DNA from: G965230065 sp965230065
GTDB lineage: Bacteria; Bacteroidota; Bacteroidia; Cytophagales; Cyclobacteriaceae
DNA length: 64,000 nucleotides
Assembly: GCA_965230065.1 (NCBI GenBank)
Contig: OZ245942.1
Span: forward strand, 6,324,001-6,388,000
Direction: 5' to 3'
The notes under the pieces are model-generated. The model worked only from the letters and a program-made list of their open reading frames with translations. It did not search any database and had not been told where the DNA came from. Made by a program: the position numbers and the translations under genes. Positions 51,626 to 61,265 of the stretch are shown here, piece after piece. Position 1 is the first letter of the stretch. The number at the start of each line of letters is the position of its first letter.

Positions 51626-52396
51626 ATGTACATCATTTTAGGCTTTTTTGTAGCACATTGGTATTTATCATTGTTTTTTCAAACATTTTTCCTGCACCGA
51701 TATGCTGCCCACAAGGCATTTACCATGTCCAGGACAACTGAAAAAATATTTTTTGTGCTTACCTGGATATTCCAGGGTTCTAACTACCTGAGCGCATACG
51801 GTTACGGTGTGATGCACCGCATGCACCATGCCTTTGCCGATACTCCGGATGACCCACACTCACCCACGTACGATGAAAGTATTTGGAAGATGATGTGGAA
51901 AACGAAAACCATTTATTCTGCCATTGCCAACAATAAATTAGAGGTAGAAGAACGCTTTACCAAAGGCGTCCCCCGCTGGGAGCCATTTGACAAGTTTGCC
52001 CGTTCCTGGGTATCCCGTATTTTCTGGGGATCTATTTATGTAATGATTTACTGGCAGTTTGCTACGGTATGGTGGTTATGGCTATTATTACCTTTACAGT
52101 TTTTAATGTCGCCCATTCACGGGGCTATCATCAACTGGTTTGCCCATAAGTACGGTTACATCAACTTCCCCATGAAAGATACATCCAGGAATTTTCTCCC
52201 GTTTGATTTTCTGATGATGGGTGAAAGTTACCACAACAACCACCATAAACACGGCTCACGGGCCAACTTTGGCGGTTTCCGCTGGCACGAGATTGATCCT
52301 ACCTATTTTGTGATCAAACTGATGGATAAAATTGGGGTTATCAGCCTGAATAAGAAAAAAGAAGTGCAAATTACTGCCTCTAGAAAAGCAGCATAA
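51626..52396 (+). CDS. Acyl-lipid/acyl-CoA delta-9 desaturase
   Basis: A 256-residue membrane desaturase. The three histidine boxes HRYAAH, HRMHH and HNNHH are present in the right order, with four hydrophobic helices. It should introduce a cis double bond into membrane fatty acids. It is shorter than animal delta-9 desaturases but typical for this bacterial group. A terminator follows. Confidence 0.93.
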   Translation: MYIILGFFVAHWYLSLFFQTFFLHRYAAHKAFTMSRTTEKIFFVLTWIFQGSNYLSAYGYGVMHRMHHAFADTPDDPHSPTYDESIWKMMWKTKTIYSAIANNKLEVEERFTKGVPRWEPFDKFARSWVSRIFWGSIYVMIYWQFATVWWLWLLLPLQFLMSPIHGAIINWFAHKYGYINFPMKDTSRNFLPFDFLMMGESYHNNHHKHGSRANFGGFRWHEIDPTYFVIKLMDKIGVISLNKKKEVQITASRKAA

Positions 52397-52418
52397 GTTT
52401 TATTTTCATACAATACTG

Positions 52419-52454
52419 AAGCTGCCAGATATAAAAACTTGGCAGCTTTTTTTT
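52419..52454 (+). terminator. Rho-independent terminator after the desaturase
   Basis: Perfect 9-bp stem AAGCTGCCA (52419-52427) with TGGCAGCTT (52440-52448) and a run of eight T. Confidence 0.92.
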
Positions 52455-52694
52455 GGCTTTGTTGGCCATTTTCCACTGTTTAATTCTAATGGAGAATAGC
52501 CTGCAAAGCCTTTTTTTTACCCCCCTCGCTTAGGATCTACCTAAGAATATTATTAATCCTTTCCCTCTTTCTTTCCAATTTCTTAATAAAAAAATACTGC
52601 GAACGGGTAACCTTTTGCAGGTACTACTATCAACCAACAATTCGGACAAAAAATTAGGGTAAAAAATAACTGTATACAAAATCTTATTCCTATC

Positions 52695-52720
52695 CGGGAA
52701 AAAAGACTTCCTAATGCGTC
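52695..52720 (+). promoter_or_regulatory. ECF-type promoter motif 1, upstream of the beta-barrel gene
   Basis: CGGGAAAA (52695-52702), a 10-bp spacer, then AATGCGTC (52713-52720). The same two boxes at the same spacing occur at 57041 and 62840. GGAAA and CGTC are 15 bp apart, close to the -35/-10 layout of ECF promoters. The ATG at 52714 lies inside the -10 box, so translation is placed at 52762. Confidence 0.65.
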
Positions 52721-52761
52721 ATGAATACAAATTAATGAACCACCACTTAACAACTAAAACC

Positions 52762-53283
52762 ATGAAACGATTATTTCTAACTTATGCTTTCTCTTTTCTA
52801 GTAGCTATTACTGCTACTTTTGGCCAAAGCGTTTTGGAATCGCCCGTGCTTAATGCCGGGATTGGGATTTCGGGCTGGGGTGTTCCTGTTTATGTAGGCG
52901 TGGACTTTCCGGTACACGAAGCGATTACGGTAGGTTTTCACCTTTCTTACCAAACAGATAATGAAAGGTTTTTGGGTGAAGGGTGGAAACACACCATTAT
53001 CGGAATTAGCGGGCGCAGTGATTACCATTTTAACGACTTGCTCGACCTACCCGAGGAATGGGATCTGTACGCCGGGTTATCCCTGGGCTATTACGTATGG
53101 AACACTAAGTATAAGGGGGATTTTGACATAAATTATGGTGGCACAGGTGCTGGCGGGTTAGGCTTTACTGCCCAACTGGGAGGCCGCTATTTCTTTACCG
53201 AAAAGCTGGCAGCCAACCTGGAACTGGGCGGGGGAAATGTGATTTCCGGAGCAAAAATCGGGATTTCCATTTTGTTGAAATAA
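52762..53283 (+). CDS. Small outer-membrane beta-barrel protein
   Basis: A 173-residue protein with a signal peptide ending in ATFGQS. Strands alternate with glycine-aromatic patterns (GISGWGVPVYVGVDFPV, GLSLGYYVWNTKY, GGLGFTAQLGGRYFF), as in OmpW/OmpX-type eight-stranded barrels. There is no T9SS tail or lipobox. Function unknown. It is the first gene after ECF motif 1 (leader about 40 bp) and is followed by a hairpin and the four-repeat gene. Confidence 0.75.
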   Translation: MKRLFLTYAFSFLVAITATFGQSVLESPVLNAGIGISGWGVPVYVGVDFPVHEAITVGFHLSYQTDNERFLGEGWKHTIIGISGRSDYHFNDLLDLPEEWDLYAGLSLGYYVWNTKYKGDFDINYGGTGAGGLGFTAQLGGRYFFTEKLAANLELGGGNVISGAKIGISILLK

Positions 53284-53294
53284 TTTCCTGTATA

Positions 53295-53338
53295 GTGGCA
53301 CTCTGAGCCGGCTTTTATTGAGCTGCTCAGAGTGCCAC
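53295..53338. terminator. GTGGCACTCTGAGC palindrome after the beta-barrel gene
   Basis: Perfect 14-bp arms gtggcactctgagc (53295-53308) and gctcagagtgccac (53325-53338) with a 16-bp loop. No T run follows, so it may slow rather than end transcription between the two co-directional genes. Confidence 0.6.
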
Positions 53339-53361
53339 CCTACAAAAAACGATTCAAACCC

Positions 53362-55026
53362 ATGCGATTCTTACTTACACTATTATTCAGTGCTTGCACC
53401 CTATCTTTTTGTGTACAAGCCCAGCATAATGAGCTTATCAGCACCCTTCAGGAAATTGAGCAAAATTTGCAACCTGTAGAACAGAAGAATGCTACTTTTA
53501 GTACTTCTTTGTCTTACGATGAAAGCGCTCCCTATATCATTACCTTATCCCTGGAAGAAACAGATAACAAAGGAGAGGAAACTACAGAATTTCAGTTGAA
53601 CCTGGCTTACCTGAACGAAAGGCAGGTGAAGTGGGAAAGCAGCCGGAAAGAGATGACCGTAAATTTTTACTCCAAAGACAAGTTTATTCAGGTGACCCAA
53701 AACGGGGATAGACAAAACTATGAAGATGAACTGGCCATCCCCTGCCTTGATGTAGACAATGCCCGGATACTGGAAGAACTTTTTCAAAAAGCCATTCCTC
53801 TGGCAAATAAAGTGTGGCAGGAAGACACACAACTTCCGGGTGACTTTGAAGGGTTGAGAAGCTTTGTTATCAATGCCGTTTCCGATGTGCAGGAAGGCGA
53901 CGAAATGTATGTGCAAAAGCTGAAGCCTGTGGATGCGGAATCCTCCCGGTTTACCTTATCTAAGCGGTACATTTCTGACAAAGGAGAGGAAACAGACCTG
54001 ATGTACACGTTCAACTTCACGGATATACACCCACCCGGCATCAGCACCCAGGTGAAGGGCAAAAGCGTGTATGTTGCTTTAAATACAGATAATCGCCAAA
54101 AGTTTATTGAGGTTACGGATGGTGAAAACACCAACTATACCGACGAGGTGGAAATACAAGCGGCCTCATACGAAGATGCCCAACTGCTAACGGTTGCACT
54201 GCGGCGGTTTGTGCCTGAAGCCCGTGAAAACTACAATGAAACCCAGCCCGCATTTCAAAGTAGCATGGAAGCGCTGGGGTATCTAAATGAGGCCATACAA
54301 TCTTATACCATTAACCGGGTAGCCATTACCCAGGCTGACAACCAGGAATGTTTGTTTGAACTGGAACGGGAAGCCGCGGACGATAAATCTACCGAAGCCC
54401 TGCGTTTTTTGGTAGATATTTCGGATCTGGCACCGAACACAATTGAAATTGATGTAAGCGCCAAAGGAATTTGGGTAACCGCAGCTACCAAAGGAAATAA
54501 CGACTATGTAATGCCTTTTGAAAACGGCGAGCAACAAAACTATACCGATGCCTTTAGTATTGGCGCCGCAGACATTCCCAATGCCAAGGCCATTCGGCAC
54601 GGACTTACCGAGGCCATCAATAACTGCCAGGGTGAAGTAAGCCCCGAAGATTTTGCGTGGATGTCGAAAACTATAGAGGAAGGCAATAACCCACAATCAA
54701 CAATTGAGCAGCAACTTTCTGTATTTGAAGACAATGCCTGCAAAGTTGCCTTCACCGTGATAGAAAGTGGCAAGCGGGAAACCACCGAAGAACGGTACGA
54801 ATTTAACCTGCACGACCTGGATGAAAACACTGTTGCACTGAACACCAAAGGAACCACGGCTTATGTGCAGGCCGGTACGGTTTACAAAGAGCGCACCATC
54901 AACTATTACAAAGAAGACGGCAGCGTGGATTACGAAAATAGCGTGGCCATCATAGTACCAGACATTGCTTCGGGAAAGGTATTTATGGAAACACTCACCT
55001 CATTGATTAAGAAATGCAAAGAGTAA
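53362..55026 (+). CDS. Secreted protein with four tandem ~125-residue repeats
   Basis: A 554-residue protein with a signal peptide (ends CVQAQ). The rest is four homologous units at about residues 25-155, 162-292, 302-425 and 428-554. Each has a helix-like start, a strand block (FQLNLAYL, YTFNFTDI, FLVDISDL, YEFNLHDL), then a KG or RK turn with aromatic strands, a QNY/TNY-(T/E)DE or VDYENS turn, and a closing DxxNA(R/K)-type helix with IPxC or KKC. I recognise no named family. The start at 53362 is the first Met before the signal core. Confidence 0.8.
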   Translation: MRFLLTLLFSACTLSFCVQAQHNELISTLQEIEQNLQPVEQKNATFSTSLSYDESAPYIITLSLEETDNKGEETTEFQLNLAYLNERQVKWESSRKEMTVNFYSKDKFIQVTQNGDRQNYEDELAIPCLDVDNARILEELFQKAIPLANKVWQEDTQLPGDFEGLRSFVINAVSDVQEGDEMYVQKLKPVDAESSRFTLSKRYISDKGEETDLMYTFNFTDIHPPGISTQVKGKSVYVALNTDNRQKFIEVTDGENTNYTDEVEIQAASYEDAQLLTVALRRFVPEARENYNETQPAFQSSMEALGYLNEAIQSYTINRVAITQADNQECLFELEREAADDKSTEALRFLVDISDLAPNTIEIDVSAKGIWVTAATKGNNDYVMPFENGEQQNYTDAFSIGAADIPNAKAIRHGLTEAINNCQGEVSPEDFAWMSKTIEEGNNPQSTIEQQLSVFEDNACKVAFTVIESGKRETTEERYEFNLHDLDENTVALNTKGTTAYVQAGTVYKERTINYYKEDGSVDYENSVAIIVPDIASGKVFMETLTSLIKKCKE

Positions 55027-55060
55027 ACTTTTCGTATCTGGTTGGTTGGTAAATGCGGGG

Positions 55061-55114
55061 AAAGTGGCAGGCAACCACCTCATTGCCTTCCCGTGGTGCC
55101 TGCCCACTTTTTGG
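55061..55114 (+). terminator. Strong hairpin after the four-repeat gene
   Basis: Arms aaagtggcaggcaaccac (55061-55078) and gtggtgcctgcccacttt (55093-55110), about 17 of 18 paired, followed by TT. Confidence 0.75.
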
Positions 55115-55304
55115 TTAGAAACCCTGTGTTTTACTCCCCCAAAATGCCCCTTCACGAAATAGAATTGTTCAACTCCAGATATGGATGATCTTTATATGAA
55201 AGTACACTAAGGCCGGGGAATATCTAAGAAATACACTACAGGGTAACGATTATCAAAAGTCGCTATGAACAAATGAAAACTTTGTAAACCTAAAATTTAA
55301 AGCC

Positions 55305-56312
55305 ATGAAAAACTACGTATCAATTCTTGTTATTTCATCCATTTTAACGATTTTTTTGTTAAGCTGCTCCGAAGATGACGAAGGGCCGATGCGTAACCTG
55401 GACGGCGACCCCAGCGGTGCTGTGATTAATGCAACAGTAGTGGATTACAATGAAAATGAACTCATCATCAGTCTTGATATTTATGTGGTAGATGGGAGGG
55501 GAAATTTTACAGGTGGATTATCTGCCGCTAACTTCACGATAGAGGATGCATACATTGGCTACTATGGTGAGGTCTCATTTGAAAATACGCAGGTGTCATC
55601 TGCCAAAACCAGCGCGAAAGGAAATTACTCTGCCACCTTATTGCTCGATCAGAGCGGAAGTATTAGCAGCACCGACCCCAATGATTTACGTATTGAAGCC
55701 GCCAAAATATTCAGTGGGGCATTGGGCGATAACGATTATGCCCTTGTCTCAAGCTTTACCACCCGCCATGCGCCTTACGATGTGTTGTATTATGGAATTT
55801 ATACCCAGGATACTACCGAACTGTATTCCCACCTTGATAATTTGTTAAACCAGGAAGGAGGCTATACCCCTTTGTATAAAGCCACCTATGCTATGATAGA
55901 CTATACAGCCGACAATGCTCCTGGTAATAATAAGGCCATCATACTTTTTACAGATGGAAAAGATACGAATAGAGGCTATAGCCTGGAAGAAGTAACAGAC
56001 CACGCCAACAACAATAATATTCAAATTTACACTGTGGGCTTAAGCCGGTCGGTAGAGTTGGATGTGCTAGCCAAACTAGCCGACAATACAGAGGGCGCCT
56101 TTATGTGGGCAGAAAATGCACGGCAGCTGATTACCATGTTCGGCACGTTGGGAGATTTACTCAGTGGCAACGCCCAGTATTATCGAACCAGTTGGAAGGC
56201 AGTGCGTGCAAATGGAAACTGGACAAGCGGTTCTTCTTTCGTAGCAGAAGTAACCATAACCTTATCAGATGGTTCAGAGTTTTTGGTGCCATTTCAAATT
56301 ACCATCCCCTAA
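55305..56312 (+). CDS. VWA-domain lipoprotein
   Basis: A 335-residue lipoprotein (lipobox LLSC, near residue 21). A short N-terminal beta domain (residues 35-105) precedes a von Willebrand factor A domain (about 108-290) with the MIDAS motif LLLDQSGSISSTD and LFTDGKDTN. Such domains bind proteins through a metal ion, usually outside the cell. It likely serves adhesion or assembly. The next gene starts 53 bp downstream. Confidence 0.88.
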   Translation: MKNYVSILVISSILTIFLLSCSEDDEGPMRNLDGDPSGAVINATVVDYNENELIISLDIYVVDGRGNFTGGLSAANFTIEDAYIGYYGEVSFENTQVSSAKTSAKGNYSATLLLDQSGSISSTDPNDLRIEAAKIFSGALGDNDYALVSSFTTRHAPYDVLYYGIYTQDTTELYSHLDNLLNQEGGYTPLYKATYAMIDYTADNAPGNNKAIILFTDGKDTNRGYSLEEVTDHANNNNIQIYTVGLSRSVELDVLAKLADNTEGAFMWAENARQLITMFGTLGDLLSGNAQYYRTSWKAVRANGNWTSGSSFVAEVTITLSDGSEFLVPFQITIP

Positions 56313-56365
56313 ATCCAGCAGGTTTTCAATCTTTAACAGCAATATTTCTTATAACCCCTACTAAG

Positions 56366-56923
56366 ATGAAACTATTAAACATAAATCCTCTTTTGGTGAT
56401 GGCGACATTAACGTTGCTGGTGTCTTGTAATGGTGATGATCCTGACCCGCAAAATAATTCCGAACCGGTATTCACTGCTAAAATAAACGGAACCCCATTT
56501 ACGGGTGAGAAATCATTAACAGAAGCATCACTGGAGGTGGAGGCAACTGGCGATTATGAGTTTATCCTGGCAGGTGGTGAATTCATTGATATTGATAAAG
56601 GACAGGCCAGGGTAATTTCTATTGGCATTATTGGTAATGATGCCGATGACTTAAAATCAGGTGCAGAGTTCAGTGAACTTACCCTTTTTGCCGGATTTGG
56701 TGCGATAGGAGTATACCTGGACTATCAAAATTCAGATGTTTATACCACCAGCACCTCAGTTATAGGCGACAATTCCGCTTTCATAAAAATAACCGATCTT
56801 GATAAATCTGCCCAAATAATATCCGGTGAGTTTTCATTTACAGCCGAAGACGATAACAACGGCACACTGCATGAAATAACCGATGGCGTTTTCAGGAACA
56901 TCAAATATACCATTGAAGAGTAA
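56366..56923 (+). CDS. Small lipoprotein of DUF6252-like type
   Basis: A 185-residue lipoprotein (lipobox LVSC). The early segment FTAKINGTPFTGEKS is typical of a group of Bacteroidota lipoproteins annotated as DUF6252. The remainder is beta-rich. Unknown function. I use ATG 56366; the open frame extends back to 56105 but overlaps the VWA gene. Likely co-transcribed with it. Confidence 0.75.
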   Translation: MKLLNINPLLVMATLTLLVSCNGDDPDPQNNSEPVFTAKINGTPFTGEKSLTEASLEVEATGDYEFILAGGEFIDIDKGQARVISIGIIGNDADDLKSGAEFSELTLFAGFGAIGVYLDYQNSDVYTTSTSVIGDNSAFIKITDLDKSAQIISGEFSFTAEDDNNGTLHEITDGVFRNIKYTIEE

Positions 56924-57040
56924 CCCGGCACGATAGAAAAGCAGCCCTTCGCACTATAAAACTTGCCTTTCACGAAATAAACTTCATCAATTCAGCATGA
57001 AGGTTAATATCAAAACCAATTAAAAAAAAGAAGGAGCCTT

Positions 57041-57066
57041 CGGGAAAAATACCAGTTGTATGCGTC
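57041..57066 (+). promoter_or_regulatory. ECF-type promoter motif 2, upstream of the beta-helix gene
   Basis: CGGGAAAA (57041-57048), 10-bp spacer, TATGCGTC (57059-57066). It lies about 100 bp before the beta-helix ATG and matches motifs at 52695 and 62840. Confidence 0.65.
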
Positions 57067-57168
57067 TTGAAAATGACGAGCCTGGATTTACACTGCTAAC
57101 TTGAAGTATCCAATTGAAAAAACTACCAATAACTAAATAAAAACATGTACAAACAAAACCGCAAAACC

Positions 57169-58269
57169 ATGAAAAATTTACTTACACTCACTTTCATTTT
57201 TACCCTCTTCCTGGGCTTTCACAGCATACAGGCCGATGTTATTATTGTGAATAATAATGAGGGGCAACCTGGAGATTATGTGGATTTACAAGATGCTATT
57301 GATGCTGCTGACCCAAATGACATTATTTACGTAGTAGGGTCTGATGAATATTATCACTCTACCAGTGAGAATGTAATGATTAACAAACCCCTGACCATCA
57401 TTGGCCCCGGATACTTTCTGGGTCAGAATAATGAAATAAACACCCAAGCCAGTAACATTACTGCCAAAGTACATCTTCTATATATTGGGGATGGTGCAGA
57501 CGGTACAATTATTACGGGAATGGATATTGACTTCCATAATAATGCCTCACTAAGAATTGGAAACATTAAAAGAGATAGAAGAACGAGAGGAGAGGCCCCT
57601 AAAAATATTACAATAATCAGAAACAAGCTTAACCACGTAAGAGTAGAGCAAGCAAATGGAACTATCATCAAAGAAAACTACATTTCATATTCCGGCAACC
57701 CAGTATATTTATACCAGGAAGCATCTAACACCTTCATAGCATATAATATTATTCTCGGTGGAACAAATCATGCTACAATTTATGGCCCCAATAATGTTGG
57801 TATGAAAGGTACAATCATTAAAAACAATACACTAAGTAATGGATTATATAGAATTCATTCGGTAGATGATATTTACAACAATATTTTTATTAAAGGAGGA
57901 TTAAATGACTGTAATAATAATGTATTGAAAAACAACATTTTTACAGCTTCAGAAGAAGGTTTCCTTACAGGTACGTCTGTTGGTAATACCACATATAAAA
58001 ACCTTAACAACGAATTTGGAGAGGCAGCAGCTACTTTATTTATAGAAGCTGAACCAGCACTTGACAAGGACTATAAGCTGGCAGACAGTTCTCCAGCCAA
58101 AGGTGCGGGCATAGTGGGTGAAGATGCTGGAGCATTTACAACAGGCAGTAATGCTTATAAAGTTTCAGGACTGCCTGCCGTTCCTGCAATTTATGAACTC
58201 ACCACCCCGGGTGTAGGCACAGCCGCAGACGGCATGAAAGTAACCATTAAAGCCAAATCTCATAATTAA
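57169..58269 (+). CDS. Secreted parallel beta-helix protein
   Basis: A 366-residue exported protein with a signal peptide ending near IQA. The N-terminal DLQDAIDAADPNDIIYVVG and repeated short-turn coils with N-rich ladders (YNIILGG, IIKNNTLSNG, YNNIFIKGG, LKNNIFTA) give a pectate-lyase-like right-handed beta-helix. No catalytic residues are evident, so binding is as likely as lyase activity. An upstream ATG at 57145 is an alternative start. It is followed by the SprB-repeat gene after 6 bp and is probably in one transcript. Confidence 0.85.
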   Translation: MKNLLTLTFIFTLFLGFHSIQADVIIVNNNEGQPGDYVDLQDAIDAADPNDIIYVVGSDEYYHSTSENVMINKPLTIIGPGYFLGQNNEINTQASNITAKVHLLYIGDGADGTIITGMDIDFHNNASLRIGNIKRDRRTRGEAPKNITIIRNKLNHVRVEQANGTIIKENYISYSGNPVYLYQEASNTFIAYNIILGGTNHATIYGPNNVGMKGTIIKNNTLSNGLYRIHSVDDIYNNIFIKGGLNDCNNNVLKNNIFTASEEGFLTGTSVGNTTYKNLNNEFGEAAATLFIEAEPALDKDYKLADSSPAKGAGIVGEDAGAFTTGSNAYKVSGLPAVPAIYELTTPGVGTAADGMKVTIKAKSHN

Positions 58270-58275
58270 GCCGCT

Positions 58276-60666
58276 ATGTTACGCTATTTAATAATCATAA
58301 GCTGTTTGTGGTGGTTGAGTGGTACGCTGCATGCCCAAAGTATTACAAAAGCAGAGTACTTTATAAATGACCATAAGGACGGAAAGCAAATAACCTTGGA
58401 TGAAACAGGAGAAGATATTGAACAATCTTTTCCGGTAGATTTAGATGGGATTTCTGAAGGTCTGCACTTTTTAGGGGTACGGGTAATGGATGAAAATGGA
58501 AATTGGAGTGTGCCTACTATTCGTACATTTCTTGTACATTCAGTATCAGACTTACCCAATATCGTAAAGGCTGAATACATTATAGATGATGGGGATCCAG
58601 TGGCAATAGATGGTTTAACCGCAGGCACCGATGTAACCATTTCTTCTTTTAATGTGGATCTGGATGGAATTGCCCCCGGGCTTCATTTTCTCCAAGTAAG
58701 AGTACAGGATGACCTACAAAGGTGGTCGGTAGTAACTGTACGGGCTTTCCTGGTAGATGATGATCAGGAACTAGAGAAAATCACTAAACTCAGCTACTAC
58801 TACTATGACATAGCTGAGGAGACTATTTTGGGTGAATTTGAACATGCGATTGAACCACCGGCTACCTCTATTGAAACAGATTTTCAGGCAAATGCAACTC
58901 TTTTGGTAGAACAAAAACAATACTTAATGTATATATGGGCAGAAACTGAAAGCGGGAAACTCAGTTTGGTCAACATTAGACAATTTCAATTTATTGAAAG
59001 ACCCCCTATTGAAGTTAGTATTGATGCAACTGATGTAAGCTGTTTCGGAGGTAATGATGGAACCATCAAAGCTACGGCTTCAAAAGGTGAAGGACCTCCT
59101 TACGAATACAGCATCAATGGAGTGGATTATCAAAAGGAGGGTATGTTTGAAGATATTCCCAAAGGAATATACACTATATATGTACGGGACAGTAAAAAGG
59201 ATTATGTTCATACTGTGGAAGTACCTGTTGACCAAACTGATTCGTTGGGGCTTTCCACTGAAATAACCCATCCCAGCTGTGCGGAGGAGGCTTCAGGTAG
59301 CATTAAATTAAATGTTACAAATTTTGAAGAAGGCATTACCTACAAAATCAACGATGGTGATTTTCAGGAGAGCATTATTTTTACAGGCTTAATAGCAGGC
59401 GAATATACAATTACTGCAAAAAAAGCTGATGGATGTGAGGAAATTACAAATGTAACCCTAGTAGATCAAAACCCTAAGCCCAAGATATTTGAGTTAAAAC
59501 CTGATTTGAATACGGATCCTCCTACCCTGTTTGTTTCAGCTTCCGGTGCAACCAAATACGAGTGGTTTAGAGATGGAAATATTATTGTAGGTGCCAACGA
59601 CGCTACGATCAAAATGACAGAAGGTGGTACTTACAAAGTAAGGGCTAGCAATGATGCAGGATGTAATGAGGAAGCCGAATATACATTTGGGCTTTCATTA
59701 TCAGTAGAGAAGACAGATGTAAGCTGCCCTAATGGAACAAATGGGAAATTAATAGCAGCTGCCAGTGAAGGGGAAGCACCTTATGAATATAAGCTTAATG
59801 ACAACCCCTATCAAGAGTCAGGTACGTTTGAGGGACTTAGTCCAGGTGAACATACTATTTTTGCTAAAGATAACAAAGGCACGGAGACTTTAAAAAAGGT
59901 AACCATACTGGCTCCTGATAACATTTCAATTGTTGCTTTGCCCACTGATGCTACCTGTAAGGGTGCTGCAACAGGGCAAATAGCAGTAAGTGCCACAGGC
60001 GGTACTGGTACTTTCCAATTTAAACTTGGGGAGGATGAATTTAATACTACCTCAACTTTTACTAATTTAAATTCAGGAGAATATACCATCACTGCCATGG
60101 ATGAAAACGGGTGTACTCAAACTGCGCAAGTAACTATTAGCAACAAAGGCAATGGTCCTACACCTGTTCCATTAATCATTAGAGAAGGGAATGAAACTTC
60201 GGAAACATCCACCCTCACCGTAAACAATGCCAACGATTTTGATTTGGGCATCTTATGGTTTAAAGACGGGAAATTATTGGGAGGAGAACTAAGCGAAACA
60301 TTGGAGCTTACTGAAGCTGGGGAATACACTGCCGTTTTTATTGATGAAAACAATTGCCAAAGCAAAGCTGGAGAAGTTGTACAGGTAACCGGCCTTGAAG
60401 AACTCCTGGAAGCCACCACCAAAGTGTACCCTGTTCCTGCCAATGACTGGATAAACGTGGAAGTACCCTATGGCAAAACCGGGAATGTAACCATCCATTT
60501 GATAAATACCAGTGGGCAGGTGCTGCAAAGGAAAGATGTAAAACCGGATGGAAACAGCCTGGATGTAGCCTTCGAAACGGGCACTTTACCCGATGGGCTT
60601 TACATCATCTTACTGCAAGGAGATGATTTCAATGTAATGAAAAAGTTCCAGAAAGCATCTCGGTAA
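58276..60666 (+). CDS. T9SS cargo with SprB-type repeats
   Basis: A 796-residue secreted protein. After the signal peptide come two ~80-residue repeats (KAEYFINDHKDGKQ and KAEYIIDDGDPVAI types, residues 20-180), a third divergent unit (to about 240), then SprB-type Ig-like repeats with DVSCFGGNDGTIKATAS, SCAEEASGSIKL, DVSCPNGTNGKLIAAAS and DATCKGAATGQIAVSATGG. A C-terminal T9SS type A sorting domain (residues about 715-796; VYPVPANDWINV, LINTSGQVLQ, LPDGLYIILLQG, KKF) marks it for the outer surface. Large adhesin or coat role is likely, by family. Confidence 0.92.
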   Translation: MLRYLIIISCLWWLSGTLHAQSITKAEYFINDHKDGKQITLDETGEDIEQSFPVDLDGISEGLHFLGVRVMDENGNWSVPTIRTFLVHSVSDLPNIVKAEYIIDDGDPVAIDGLTAGTDVTISSFNVDLDGIAPGLHFLQVRVQDDLQRWSVVTVRAFLVDDDQELEKITKLSYYYYDIAEETILGEFEHAIEPPATSIETDFQANATLLVEQKQYLMYIWAETESGKLSLVNIRQFQFIERPPIEVSIDATDVSCFGGNDGTIKATASKGEGPPYEYSINGVDYQKEGMFEDIPKGIYTIYVRDSKKDYVHTVEVPVDQTDSLGLSTEITHPSCAEEASGSIKLNVTNFEEGITYKINDGDFQESIIFTGLIAGEYTITAKKADGCEEITNVTLVDQNPKPKIFELKPDLNTDPPTLFVSASGATKYEWFRDGNIIVGANDATIKMTEGGTYKVRASNDAGCNEEAEYTFGLSLSVEKTDVSCPNGTNGKLIAAASEGEAPYEYKLNDNPYQESGTFEGLSPGEHTIFAKDNKGTETLKKVTILAPDNISIVALPTDATCKGAATGQIAVSATGGTGTFQFKLGEDEFNTTSTFTNLNSGEYTITAMDENGCTQTAQVTISNKGNGPTPVPLIIREGNETSETSTLTVNNANDFDLGILWFKDGKLLGGELSETLELTEAGEYTAVFIDENNCQSKAGEVVQVTGLEELLEATTKVYPVPANDWINVEVPYGKTGNVTIHLINTSGQVLQRKDVKPDGNSLDVAFETGTLPDGLYIILLQGDDFNVMKKFQKASR

Positions 60667-60843
60667 ATATCTTTTAAAATGATCGATAAACTTTTTTACA
60701 TTATTCCGAATGCTGTGTAAGGGCATGAGGGTGAAAAACTCGGAAGTAATCTACTACGCCACTTCCGCTTCTAAAACGGAGTGATTGCTTCGGGTTTCTT
60801 CCCCTCTTCTTCTCGGTAACGTAAGAAATAAAACCAAAATACG

Positions 60844-61239
60844 ATGAAAAAAATTCTGTTTATACTATTGCTTGTACCATTGATAACCGCATTAGATTGC
60901 GGTGGCGGTGAGCCTGAGCCCTCTCAAGAAGAACTGGCTAAACGCTCATGGAAAGTGGAGAAAGTGTTTGTAAATGGCAGTGAAATTAACGCTTCAAATT
61001 ACAAGATGAGCTTCTCAGATAATAGTTTCAGCATCACCGCCCCAGATCTGGATGACCCTGATTTTCCTAGTTCAGGAACCTGGAAGTTTAATTCCAATAA
61101 AAGCAAAATTATTCTCAATGACACGATAGAGATGACAAAAATCAAGCTGGATGAAATGGAATTTATCCTGGAATATGAATATAGTAACTTCAAACAAGGT
61201 ACGGTTACTTTTAGGTTTGAGATGGTACCGGCTACATAA
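60844..61239 (+). CDS. Small lipoprotein, lipocalin-like/DUF5004-like
   Basis: A 131-residue exported protein with a possible lipobox near residue 19 (ITALDC). ELAKRSWKVEKVFVNGSEI followed by GTWKFNSNKSKIILND resembles the small lipocalin-like Bacteroidota lipoproteins that start with an LxGxW-type strand. No enzyme motif. A terminator follows. Confidence 0.7.
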   Translation: MKKILFILLLVPLITALDCGGGEPEPSQEELAKRSWKVEKVFVNGSEINASNYKMSFSDNSFSITAPDLDDPDFPSSGTWKFNSNKSKIILNDTIEMTKIKLDEMEFILEYEYSNFKQGTVTFRFEMVPAT

Positions 61240-61265
61240 AGTGTGAATTTCAAATTAGCAGGAAG

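Noticed and set aside
55213..55240. A fourth ECF motif (CGGGGAAT-N10-TACACTAC)
   Set aside because: It shares spacing but lacks the CGTC -10 box and most -35 bases.
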